A DNA stretch of 64,000 nucleotides, taken from contig CAYXSU010000001.1 in the NCBI GenBank assembly GCA_964467805.1, positions 62,001-126,000 of the forward strand. The letters are read 5' to 3'. The stretch comes from Pontimonas sp964467805 (GTDB lineage Bacteria > Actinomycetota > Actinomycetes > Actinomycetales > Microbacteriaceae). The notes beneath the pieces were generated by a model. The model saw nothing but the letters and a program-made list of their open reading frames with translations, was not told the DNA's origin and did no database searches. Shown here in pieces: positions 33,134 through 40,202 of the stretch; the stretch's first letter is position 1; the number at the start of each line of letters is the position of its first letter. The position numbers were made by a program, and so were the translations under genes.

Positions 33134-33952
33134 TTAGCGGTCCCGAAGCGCCCACAGTGCGACAGCGCTGGCCGCAGCGACGTTGAGCGAGTCAACCCCG
33201 CCACGCATCGGGATTGACACCACCGAATCGGAGTCCGCCACGGCACGTGATGACAAGCCATCGCCTTCACTGCCAAGTGCCAGTGCCAGCTTCCTAGGTG
33301 CCGTCACAGCAAAGACGTCGAGGGGTATCGATTCTGGTGTGAGGGCAAGAGCAACGACGCTCACGTCGTTGTCTCGAAGTGTGGAAACAACCTCACTCCA
33401 CGACCCCGCTCGCGTCCAGGGAATTTGGAAAACGGTGCCCATGCTGACTCGAACACTGCGTCGATACAAAGGATCAGCACACGAATCGGTGACGATGACG
33501 GCGTCGGCGCCGATTCCCGCGACCGAGCGGAAGATTGCACCGACGTTGGTGTGATCCACGATGTCCTCAAGCACAACAATTCGAGTCGCGTCCTTTACCA
33601 GGTCGTGGAGAGTTGGCATCGGTGGCCGATGCATGCTGGCGAGTGTCCCGCGGTGGACGTGATAGCCGGTCAGTGTTTCCATGAGATCCGCATCAGCAAC
33701 AAACACTTCTACCTCGTCGAGAGCGCCGGGCATGGCAGCAGAAAGTTCCTCGAGTTTTGGCAACCAGCTCGAAATCGTCAAGACCGACCGTGGGCGGTGA
33801 TGCGCGCCCAGGGCGCGTTCCAGAATCTTCAGGGACTCAGCGATGTAGAGGCCCTCTGCTGGTTCACTCTTGGATCTCAAAGCAACATCGGTCAGAGCGC
33901 GATAATCAGCGAGGAGAGGGTGGGAGAGGTCTTGAATGTGAGTGACAATCAC
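33134..33952 (-). CDS. TrmH/SpoU-family RNA 2'-O-methyltransferase
   Basis: SPOUT-class methyltransferase that modifies ribose 2'-OH in rRNA or tRNA; the exact target is not readable. The 272-residue product has an N-terminal substrate-binding domain (EPAEGLYIAESLKILERAL) and the trefoil-knot domain with the three family motifs: VDHTNVGAIFRSVAGIGAD, LALGSEGDGLS and SIPMRGGVDSLNVAAASAVAL. The GTG start has AGGAAG six bases upstream. Catalytic Asn and Arg positions in motif 1 are present. It is divergent from the sirtuin gene over a 105-base gap that has short repeats. Confidence 0.92.
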   Translation of the reverse strand: MIVTHIQDLSHPLLADYRALTDVALRSKSEPAEGLYIAESLKILERALGAHHRPRSVLTISSWLPKLEELSAAMPGALDEVEVFVADADLMETLTGYHVHRGTLASMHRPPMPTLHDLVKDATRIVVLEDIVDHTNVGAIFRSVAGIGADAVIVTDSCADPLYRRSVRVSMGTVFQIPWTRAGSWSEVVSTLRDNDVSVVALALTPESIPLDVFAVTAPRKLALALGSEGDGLSSRAVADSDSVVSIPMRGGVDSLNVAAASAVALWALRDR

Positions 33953-34057
33953 GGGGAACTTCCTTGCCGATTCCGGCGGTTGGAAACATGTTGGAAAAAT
34001 ACGGTCGCTACCCTCAACCCTAGGGCTGGAGTATGTCCCTAGTCAGGAGAAGTGTCG

Positions 34058-34915
34058 ATGCAGGCAGTGCCGGCGCTGGCATCCGTTGTGGAAGGAGCCA
34101 TCGACGAGGCAGTCGCAGTACTCCACGGCCGAAGAGCGGCGGTGTTGACTGGCGCTGGGGTGTCCACTGATTCCGGCATCCCGGATTATCGTGGTGAGGG
34201 TGCACCCAAGCAGCACCCAATGAGTTTCACTGATTTCCTGCAGTCCCACCGTCACCGTCAGCGCTACTGGTTGGGAAGTCACGTGGGTTGGTCACGCTTC
34301 GCTGCCGCCGAGCCCAATCGGGGACATCGCGCAATTGCCTGGGCCGAGGAGGCCTCTCTCTTTAGCGGGGTTGTCACCCAAAATGTCGACGCGCTTCACC
34401 ATAAGGCAGGGTCACTGCGGGTTGTTGATCTCCACGGGCGCCTGGACAAGGTCCGCTGCATTCACTGTGGGCAATCCTTCACGCGCCAGTCCGTCGCCCG
34501 GAGGATTGAGGTCCTGAACCCGTGGCTTGAACACCAGGACATTGCCGGAGCAATAAAGCCCGATGGCGACGTCGACGTCGCCGTGTCTGGAGATTTTGTG
34601 GTCCCCTCCTGCGACATGTGTGAGGGTGTTCTGAAACCCGAGGTCATCTTCTTTGGTGAGTTTGTCCCCTCAGGGGTTTTCGACCAGGCCGCGAGCCTGA
34701 TCGGAAGATCCGATGCACTCGTTGTGGCGGGGTCTTCCCTCGTGGTCAATACCGGGATGCGATTAGTCAACCTCGCCCACAAGAAGCGGATTCCCATAGT
34801 GGTCATCAATCGCGGACCGACAAAGGCTGACCGGCTTGCCACGGTTAGAATCGACGCAGGGACCTCAGAGACCCTCGATGCCCTCGTTGAGGGTCTGCGT
34901 TCCCCAGCCGCCTAG
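34058..34915 (+). CDS. NAD-dependent protein deacylase, Sir2 family
   Basis: Sirtuin that removes acyl groups from lysines at the expense of NAD+. The 285-residue protein has the NAD loop LTGAGVSTDSGIPDYRG, TQNVDALHHKAGS, the catalytic His in DLHGRLD, a zinc site with CIHC and CDMC, and GSSLVVNTGMRLV and VVINRGPT for cofactor binding. The ATG at 34058 is preferred over the GTG at 34052 because AGGAGA ends seven bases before it. It is followed by the phosphatase gene after 30 bases. The length and insert between CIHC and CDMC resemble a class typical of actinobacteria and differ from CobB. Confidence 0.93.
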   Translation: MQAVPALASVVEGAIDEAVAVLHGRRAAVLTGAGVSTDSGIPDYRGEGAPKQHPMSFTDFLQSHRHRQRYWLGSHVGWSRFAAAEPNRGHRAIAWAEEASLFSGVVTQNVDALHHKAGSLRVVDLHGRLDKVRCIHCGQSFTRQSVARRIEVLNPWLEHQDIAGAIKPDGDVDVAVSGDFVVPSCDMCEGVLKPEVIFFGEFVPSGVFDQAASLIGRSDALVVAGSSLVVNTGMRLVNLAHKKRIPIVVINRGPTKADRLATVRIDAGTSETLDALVEGLRSPAA

Positions 34916-34945
34916 CCTCGTGCAGGCTGCCAGACCAGGAGATTC

Positions 34946-35584
34946 ATGACCCGTTTTTTTCTCGTTCGTCACGGTGAAACAGAGTGGAACAGGGTTCGGA
35001 GAATCCAAGGTGTTAGTGATATCCCGCTCAATGAGACTGGGCGTGAACAGGCCCATGCGGTCGCTGAGATCCTGGCGGCTCACTCGTTCGACGCGATTGT
35101 GTCGAGTCCGCTTTCTCGGGCCCGGGACACGGCGACCATCATCGCCAAACGCCTCGGGATGTCCGAGCCGACAATTGTTGAGGGGTTGATTGAGCGCAAT
35201 TATGGTGATGCGGAGGGGTCAAACGGTCAGGATTTGGACCACCTTTATCCGCCTGGAACCGAGATACCAGGCAGAGAGCCCCGTGAGGCTGTTACCGAAA
35301 GGGCTCTCGCGGCGCTCAGGGAGCTAGCGCTGGCTCACCCCGACTCAGATGTCATCGCGGTTTCCCATGGCGGTCTGATTCGCAGTGTCGTTGAGCACGC
35401 GGCCCCGGGGCAACACAACGAGCCGATCACGAATTGCTCAGTCCACAGCTTTCGAATGGTGGCGGGCTCCCTCGAGCTCGTCGCGTTCGACGACCCCATG
35501 GAGGTCGCCTCACATGAGCTCGCGGCTGTCGAATTCGATGACCAGAACCCTGTCGAAGCCAGGGAGGACAACTCTCACGCGTAG
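34946..35584 (+). CDS. Histidine phosphatase family protein (phosphoglycerate mutase-like)
   Basis: Phosphatase or mutase of the histidine phosphatase superfamily. The 212-residue protein begins with FFLVRHGETEWN, containing the phospho-accepting His and Arg, followed by QGVSDIPLNETGREQA, SSPLSRARDTA and, near the end, AVSHGGLIRS with the second catalytic His. These are typical of cofactor-independent-type phosphatases and dPGM-like enzymes; the length (212) is too short for a classical GpmA (about 250), so a phosphatase is more likely. AGGAG lies just before the ATG. Confidence 0.9.
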   Translation: MTRFFLVRHGETEWNRVRRIQGVSDIPLNETGREQAHAVAEILAAHSFDAIVSSPLSRARDTATIIAKRLGMSEPTIVEGLIERNYGDAEGSNGQDLDHLYPPGTEIPGREPREAVTERALAALRELALAHPDSDVIAVSHGGLIRSVVEHAAPGQHNEPITNCSVHSFRMVAGSLELVAFDDPMEVASHELAAVEFDDQNPVEAREDNSHA

Positions 35585-35615
35585 TGTCTTCACGCCTAGC
35601 GTCGGCGGCGTGGCC

Positions 35616-35621
35616 TAGGCT
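35616..35621 (+). promoter_or_regulatory. Predicted -10 element of leaderless exonuclease gene
   Basis: TAGGCT followed by seven bases and the ATG at 35629, without a ribosome-binding site. It supports the ATG over the GTG at 35584, which overlaps the phosphatase stop. Confidence 0.45.
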
Positions 35622-35628
35622 CCAAGCT

Positions 35629-36318
35629 ATGGAGCATTGGAGCGACAGGTTAGTAGTTTTCGACACGGAAACGACCGGTCTGGACACGCGGCACGCGCGA
35701 ATCGTTACCTCGTATGTAGGCGTGATTGGGGCGGCGGGCGAAACCCTTGAAGCTCACTCTTGGCTCGCCAATCCGGGGGTTGTCATTCCCGATCAGGCTG
35801 CGGCCGTCCACGGCATTACGACCGAGGTGGCGCAACGCGATGGCCGCCCGGCCGGTGAAGTCGTCGCAGAGGTGCGTTCCGCAATCCAGGGTTATCTGGA
35901 TCAGGGCCTCCCGGTCGTGGCTTACAACGCCGCTTACGATTTCTCGATTCTCTATCACGAGTCGATTCGCCACGGAATCGAGCCCCTCGCCAACCCACGG
36001 CCCATCATCGACCCCTTGGTTATCGATCGCAAAGTCGACACTTACCGAAAAGGCAAGCGGACGCTACAGATGGCCGCTGCGCACTACCTCGTTCGGCTGG
36101 ATGACTCTCACACGGCGGATGCTGACGCTATAGCTGCCGGCCGGGTCGCCCAGGCCATTCTCCGTTCCCATCCTGCGGAGCTAGAAGGCGACGCAGAGTG
36201 GCTCCATGACCAACAGGTCATTTGGGCGCGCGAATGGGCTGAAAACTACCAAGCCTTTCGGCGGAACCAAGGCGACCCAGGGTTTGTGGCGACCGGATCG
36301 TGGCCGGTTAACTCGTAG
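35629..36318 (+). CDS. DnaQ-like 3'-5' exonuclease (DEDDh family)
   Basis: Exonuclease of the DnaQ/epsilon or oligoribonuclease-like superfamily; single-strand DNA or RNA trimming is likely. The 229-residue product has motif I VVFDTETTGLDTRHARI (Asp and Glu), motif II NAAYDFSILYHE (Asp) and motif III DSHTADADAIAAGRV (His and Asp), so all four acidic residues and the catalytic His of DEDDh are present. The open frame extends to 35584, but the extra residues are not exonuclease-like; the ATG fits a leaderless promoter. Its stop abuts the stop of rpmE2 on the other strand. Close to the phosphatase and sirtuin genes, but no common pathway is clear. Confidence 0.9.
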   Translation: MEHWSDRLVVFDTETTGLDTRHARIVTSYVGVIGAAGETLEAHSWLANPGVVIPDQAAAVHGITTEVAQRDGRPAGEVVAEVRSAIQGYLDQGLPVVAYNAAYDFSILYHESIRHGIEPLANPRPIIDPLVIDRKVDTYRKGKRTLQMAAAHYLVRLDDSHTADADAIAAGRVAQAILRSHPAELEGDAEWLHDQQVIWAREWAENYQAFRRNQGDPGFVATGSWPVNS

Positions 36319-36570
36319 TTACTTGCCGAAGTTCTTGAAGCGCTGGTTGAACTTCTCAACACGACCGGCAGAGTCAAGAATGCGCTGCTTGCCGGTGTAG
36401 AACGGGTGTGAAGCACTGGAGATTTCCACATCGATTACAGGGTATGAGTTGCCATCTTCCCAGTCGATTGTCTTGTCGCTTGTGGCGGTGGAGCGGGTCA
36501 AGAAAAGCTCGCCCGAAGTAAGGTCGCGAAACACGACAGGTGCGTAATCGGGGTGAATCTCAGCTCTCAT
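36319..36570 (-). CDS. rpmE2: 50S ribosomal protein bL31, type B (zinc-independent)
   Basis: Ribosomal protein L31 of the 50S subunit. The 83-residue protein starts MRAEIHPDYAPVVFRDLTSG and contains SSASHPFYTGKQRILDSAGRVEKFNQRF, diagnostic of L31. It has no CxxC zinc ligands, so it is the type B paralogue, which in other bacteria replaces the zinc form under zinc limitation and is often Zur-controlled. The ATG has AAGGA six bases upstream. No Zur-like operator was recognised in the 66-base gap behind it. Whether the type A form exists elsewhere cannot be seen. Confidence 0.94.
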   Translation of the reverse strand: MRAEIHPDYAPVVFRDLTSGELFLTRSTATSDKTIDWEDGNSYPVIDVEISSASHPFYTGKQRILDSAGRVEKFNQRFKNFGK

Positions 36571-36636
36571 GGGAAATCCTTGACGTCGTGCAGAACATCT
36601 GCGTAAGTGGGCCAAGGGCCTACTTTACCAGCAAAT

Positions 36637-37419
36637 TCATAATGCTGTCGCCTGGTAGCGCCCATTGTTGTGGGTGATGGACAACGGTCGCCCAAATGCC
36701 TCACTCATGACCTCGCCGGTCAGGGTTTCCGTGATCGGCCCTTTGGCGATGATCTTTCCGTCCTGGAGCACCAGCAAGTGGGTGAAACCAGCCGGAATCT
36801 CTTCTACGTGGTGGGTGACCATCACCATTGCTGGCGAGGTGGGCTCACTGGAGAAATGATCGAGCATCTCGATGACGTCCTCCCGTGCGCCCACATCGAG
36901 GCTCCCAGCGGGCTCGTCGAGCAAGAGAAGCTCGGGGTCCGTCATCACGGCTCGGGCAATCTGAACACGCTTGCGCTCGCCATCCGAGAGCGTTCCGACG
37001 AAGTGTGACGCGAGGTGGTCGAGTCGCCACTCACTGAGAACTCGTGTCGCGCGCCTCACGTCAATGTCTTCGTAGGCTTCCTGCCACCTGCCGGTGACGC
37101 CCCAGGCGGCTGTCAGAACCGCGTCGGTCACGGTCTCGTTGTCGGGGATACGGCGGGCCATGTCGCTACTCGCAAAACCGACGCGAGGCCTTAGCTCAAA
37201 AACATCGGTCTTTCCTAGTCGTTCTCCGAGCACCGTAACGGTGCCCCGGGAGGGCTGCACGAAAGATGCCAACATGCCCAACAGGGTGGTTTTGCCGGCG
37301 CCATTAGGGCCGAGGATCACCCATCGCTCCGACTGATCGATCGTCCAGGAGATGTCGGTGAGAATGGCACGACCGTCGCGAACGAAGCCCACGTTGTCGA
37401 GAGAAGCCACTGTCGTCAT
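36637..37419 (-). CDS. ABC transporter ATP-binding protein
   Basis: ATPase subunit of an ABC system, 260 residues, substrate unknown. The Walker A motif is LGPNGAGKTTLL at about residues 36-47, the signature is TLSDGERKRVQIARAV (C-loop LSDGE), and Walker B is LLLLDEPAGSLDVGAR, with the switch His in MVTHHVEEIP. No permease gene is adjacent; such orphan ATPases of this class appear in actinobacterial genomes next to rpmE2 and serB. Alternative roles such as molybdate-like ModF-type regulation are possible. The next gene on this strand is rpmE2 after 66 bases. Confidence 0.88.
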   Translation of the reverse strand: MTTVASLDNVGFVRDGRAILTDISWTIDQSERWVILGPNGAGKTTLLGMLASFVQPSRGTVTVLGERLGKTDVFELRPRVGFASSDMARRIPDNETVTDAVLTAAWGVTGRWQEAYEDIDVRRATRVLSEWRLDHLASHFVGTLSDGERKRVQIARAVMTDPELLLLDEPAGSLDVGAREDVIEMLDHFSSEPTSPAMVMVTHHVEEIPAGFTHLLVLQDGKIIAKGPITETLTGEVMSEAFGRPLSITHNNGRYQATAL

Positions 37420-37495
37420 TGTCCACCAAGCCTACTCCACCGAGAAAAAGGCCAAGAAGGAGCTCCGCGTGGATGGCTTACGCTAAAGGGATGAT

Positions 37496-38170
37496 TTGGC
37501 AGTGGAGAACCCAGTGGCGGTAACCAACCAACTGCTCGTGGTATTGGACGTCGACTCGACCCTGACCCAGGATGAGGGAATCGATCTTCTCGCAGCAGAG
37601 GTGTCGGAGGATGTCGCTTGCGAGGTAGCGGCACTGACAGAATCCGCGATGCGAGGCGAGCTGGACTTCGAACAGAGCCTTCGTAAGCGTGTCGCGGCAC
37701 TTAAGGGGACCCCGGAGAGCGCGATTCACGCTGCCTCTGCACGGGTGCGACTGAGCGAGGGCGCCCGCGTGCTCGTTGACACCCTGCGCGCTGAAGGGCA
37801 CCTCGTTGGTGCGGTGTCTGGGGGTTTCCACCCGATGATTGACCCGATTGCGGAGGACCTCGGTTTGGATTTTCACCGCGCTAACCGGTTGGAGGTTGTC
37901 GAGGGTGTTCTGACCGGCGCGCTGGTGGGGCCTCTTATTGATGCTCGGGCGAAGGCAACCACCCTTCAAGAGTGGGCACTCACTGCCGGTATTCCACAGG
38001 AGCGCACTATCGCGGTGGGTGATGGCGGAAACGACGTGGAGATGTTGGCCTGGGCAGGTCTTGGAGTGGCATACATGGCAAAGCCGGTAGCTCGTGCTGC
38101 TGCCGATGTCGCGCTTGATACTCCGAATCTCAGCGAGATATTGATGTTGCTCGGCCTAAATCGCGGCTAG
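37496..38170 (+). CDS. serB: Phosphoserine phosphatase
   Basis: Final step of serine synthesis: removes phosphate from phosphoserine. A 224-residue HAD enzyme with motif I VLDVDSTLTQDEGIDLLA (nucleophile Asp-x-Asp), motif II GAVSGGFHPMIDPI (Ser), motif III with Lys in DARAKATTLQEW, and motif IV VGDGGNDVEMLAWAG. It lacks the N-terminal ACT domain of the longer forms. The TTG at 37496 is the furthest start with a good ribosome-binding site (AAAGGG, five bases); GTG at 37502 is possible. TACGCT (37479-37484) is a plausible -10. The stop interlocks with that of fabG as CTAG at 38167-38170. Confidence 0.93.
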   Translation: MAVENPVAVTNQLLVVLDVDSTLTQDEGIDLLAAEVSEDVACEVAALTESAMRGELDFEQSLRKRVAALKGTPESAIHAASARVRLSEGARVLVDTLRAEGHLVGAVSGGFHPMIDPIAEDLGLDFHRANRLEVVEGVLTGALVGPLIDARAKATTLQEWALTAGIPQERTIAVGDGGNDVEMLAWAGLGVAYMAKPVARAAADVALDTPNLSEILMLLGLNRG

Positions 38171-38877
38171 TGCCCCATTCCCAGTCCGCCATCGACCGGG
38201 ATTACCGCGCCAGAAATATAGGCAGCATCATCTGAGGCCAGCCAGACCACCGCACTGGCAACCTCAGAGGGGTCCGCGAAGCGGCCTGCCGGGATTGACT
38301 TGAGGTAGGCCTCCGCTTGTTCGGGGGGTAGCGCCTTTGTCATGTCGGTCGTGATGAACCCTGGGGCAACAACGTTGGTGGTAATTCCACGACCTCCGAG
38401 TTCCCGTGTGAGTGATCGCGCGAAACCCACGAGCGCTGATTTCGACGAAGCGTAATTGACCTGGCCAGCCGAACCAAAGAGCCCCACAACGCTGGAAATC
38501 AGAATCACGCGGCCATACTTCGCCTTGATCATCGGCGTGATGCAACGCTTTACCACTCGAAAAACCCCGCCAAGATTGGTCTCAATCACGCTGTCGAACT
38601 CTTCATCCGACATTCTCATCAGCAACGTGTCCTTGGTGATGCCGGCGTTAGCGACGAGGACAGTGATCGGCCCAAGAGCGCCTTCAACCTCAGAAATTGC
38701 GGAGTCCAGACTTTGGCTGTCGGTAACGTCAGCCTTCACCGTCAACGTGCCTTCTGGACCACTTCCCGATCGTGCCGTAACTGCAACCTGGTAACCCTCG
38801 CGCACGAAGCGCTCTGCGATAGCAAACCCGATGCCTCGGTTGCCACCTGTGATGAGTACGGTCCGGGGGTTTGTCAT
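38167..38877 (-). CDS. fabG: 3-oxoacyl-ACP reductase
   Basis: Reduces 3-oxoacyl-ACP to 3-hydroxyacyl-ACP with NADPH in fatty-acid elongation. The 236-residue SDR protein has the cofactor motif TGGNRGIGFA, NAGITKD, the catalytic Ser in ILISSVVGLFGSAGQ and the Tyr-Lys pair in VNYASSKSALVGFARSL, and ends in IPVDGGLGMGH. All catalytic residues are intact, in contrast to the SDR protein at 14.0-14.8 kb. The ATG has AGGA three bases upstream; TAAGCT lies eight bases before it, so a leaderless mRNA is possible. No acp or fab genes adjoin, so FabG activity is inferred from sequence similarity. Confidence 0.9.
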   Translation of the reverse strand: MTNPRTVLITGGNRGIGFAIAERFVREGYQVAVTARSGSGPEGTLTVKADVTDSQSLDSAISEVEGALGPITVLVANAGITKDTLLMRMSDEEFDSVIETNLGGVFRVVKRCITPMIKAKYGRVILISSVVGLFGSAGQVNYASSKSALVGFARSLTRELGGRGITTNVVAPGFITTDMTKALPPEQAEAYLKSIPAGRFADPSEVASAVVWLASDDAAYISGAVIPVDGGLGMGH

Positions 38878-38923
38878 AGTTCCTAAGCTTATTGGCAGAC
38901 GACTGTTCTACGATGAGCACACC

Positions 38924-39193
38924 ATGTCATCGCCTCACACCGTGACCTCTCTGCAGAGCGCTCCTGAATTGGAGCGACGTGCTCGCATGATCAAGTACTC
39001 CGTTGCCATGGGCATCAGGCTTGCGTGTATTGGTGCATGCTTTCTCGTTTCTGGCTGGTGGCTTCTCCTGCCAGCTCTCGGAGCCGTTATCTTGCCGTAT
39101 TTCGCGGTGGTGCTGGCGAACTCTGCGACCAAACAAGGTCAGAAATCCGTCCCGTTGCGCCCCGGCACGGTGAGCGTCACCAACGTGCAGTGA
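38924..39193 (+). CDS. DUF3099 family membrane protein
   Basis: An 89-residue actinobacterial membrane protein of unknown function. From the ATG at 38924, after a polar N-terminus (SPHTVTSLQSAPELERRARM), two hydrophobic helices follow (about residues 32-52 and 54-73), and the C-terminus is hydrophilic. TACGAT ends nine bases before the ATG, so the leader is at most a few bases. The stop overlaps the next small gene (TGATG). In other actinobacteria a gene of this type precedes the SURF1 gene, and so a link to cytochrome oxidase assembly is possible but only inferred. Confidence 0.75.
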   Translation: MSSPHTVTSLQSAPELERRARMIKYSVAMGIRLACIGACFLVSGWWLLLPALGAVILPYFAVVLANSATKQGQKSVPLRPGTVSVTNVQ

Positions 39194-39411
39194 TGTTTCA
39201 ACAGTTTTCTGAGGGCCAGACACGGTGCTCACGCACTAGCTGCCTGCAGTCGCCAGCGTGGCAGATTGTCTGGCGAAATCCGAAGATTCACAGTCCGGAA
39301 CGCGAGAAGATTTGGCTTTCTTGCGCTGAGCACAAGGCATTCTTCGAGGGATACCTGGGCCAACGCGGGTTCCCGGTACGGGCTGTGGAATTGTCAGGTG
39401 AACCGGCATGA
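39193..39411 (+). CDS. Small conserved Cys/His protein, unknown function
   Basis: A 72-residue open reading frame starting at the ATG that overlaps the DUF3099 stop by one base (TGATG) and ending with an ATGA overlap with SURF1, so its expression is coupled on both sides. The protein has Cys12, Cys17, His33, Cys44 and His47, with Trp-rich text between them (AWQIVWRNPKIH) and SCAEH, a spacing suggestive of a metal site. No signal peptide or membrane helix is seen. It is inside the longer open frame 39025-39411, whose upstream part is only the shadow of DUF3099. The function is not known; position suggests oxidase assembly. Confidence 0.75.
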   Translation: MFQQFSEGQTRCSRTSCLQSPAWQIVWRNPKIHSPEREKIWLSCAEHKAFFEGYLGQRGFPVRAVELSGEPA

Positions 39412-40202
39412 TCAGGCTCCTCCTCACTAAGCGCTGGCTTGGTTATCTCGCGCTGACAGTGGTGTTCGCAATTGTTTCAAGCTTCTTCGGGCTGTGGCAG
39501 TGGGACCGTCGTGGGCAAGCCGTGGCGGCAATCACCGTCCTCGAAGCGAATTGGGATAGAGAACCCCAGGAGCTTGTGTCTGCAGAGGCCGTCTCGCCCG
39601 CTCGAGACCAATGGACTCCCTTTGTGATTCGTGGTGAATATCTTCCTGAGGACCAAATGCTCGTTAGAACCCGCCCGCGCGGGGGGCAGGTTGGCTTTGA
39701 GGTGCTGGTGCCTTTTCGGACCGAAAGCGGCATGACTGTTGTCGTCAACCGGGGATGGATTCCTACGGGTGAGTCGAATGATTTTCCCGACCTTGTCCCC
39801 CAGGCTCCCTCGGGTGAGGTGACTGTGGTGGCCCGTATCAAGCCCGGCGAGCCAACCCTCAGGGGGCGTGGCGCACCGGAGGGACAACTGCCCAGCATTG
39901 ACCTTGGCGCAATGCACCTAGCGGTTGGGTACGAGCTAGAGACCAGGTTCTTCCTCTTGCTCGATCGAGAAGCACCCGAGACGTCGGTAGCTCCGTTGAC
40001 TGCACTTCGACCCGTGCTCGACGAGGGACCACACCTCAGCTACACGCTCCAGTGGTTTGTCTTCGCCCTACTGGCCATGATTGCTTTTGTTGCCCTACTC
40101 CGCCAAGAAGCCCGACAAGAGGCAGGAATGTCACCCAAGAAAAAAACCAAGAAGAGTGATGCGGACGAGGAAGACGCGCTGCTCGATGGGGTGCGCACCT
40201 AG
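39408..40202 (+). CDS. SURF1 family cytochrome oxidase assembly protein
   Basis: Assists insertion of heme a into cytochrome c oxidase subunit I. The 264-residue product has the family layout: N-terminal helix with FFGLWQWDRRGQA (about residues 10-40), a large outside domain beginning RDQWTPFVIRGEYL with VLVPFRTESGMTVVVNRGWIP, and a C-terminal helix (YTLQWFVFALLAMIAFVALL) followed by a Lys-rich tail. The product should serve CtaD at 5.6-7.3 kb, with heme a from CtaA/CtaB at 46-48 kb. The ATG overlaps the small Cys/His gene by 4 bases; the stop interlocks with the ABC-F stop as CTAG. Confidence 0.93.
   Translation: MIRLLLTKRWLGYLALTVVFAIVSSFFGLWQWDRRGQAVAAITVLEANWDREPQELVSAEAVSPARDQWTPFVIRGEYLPEDQMLVRTRPRGGQVGFEVLVPFRTESGMTVVVNRGWIPTGESNDFPDLVPQAPSGEVTVVARIKPGEPTLRGRGAPEGQLPSIDLGAMHLAVGYELETRFFLLLDREAPETSVAPLTALRPVLDEGPHLSYTLQWFVFALLAMIAFVALLRQEARQEAGMSPKKKTKKSDADEEDALLDGVRT

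Noticed and set aside
27340..33200. Possible genomic island with attachment-site repeats around the mutasome
   Set aside because: No copy of the tRNA-Leu 3' end was seen after dnaE2, and there is no integrase or transposase.
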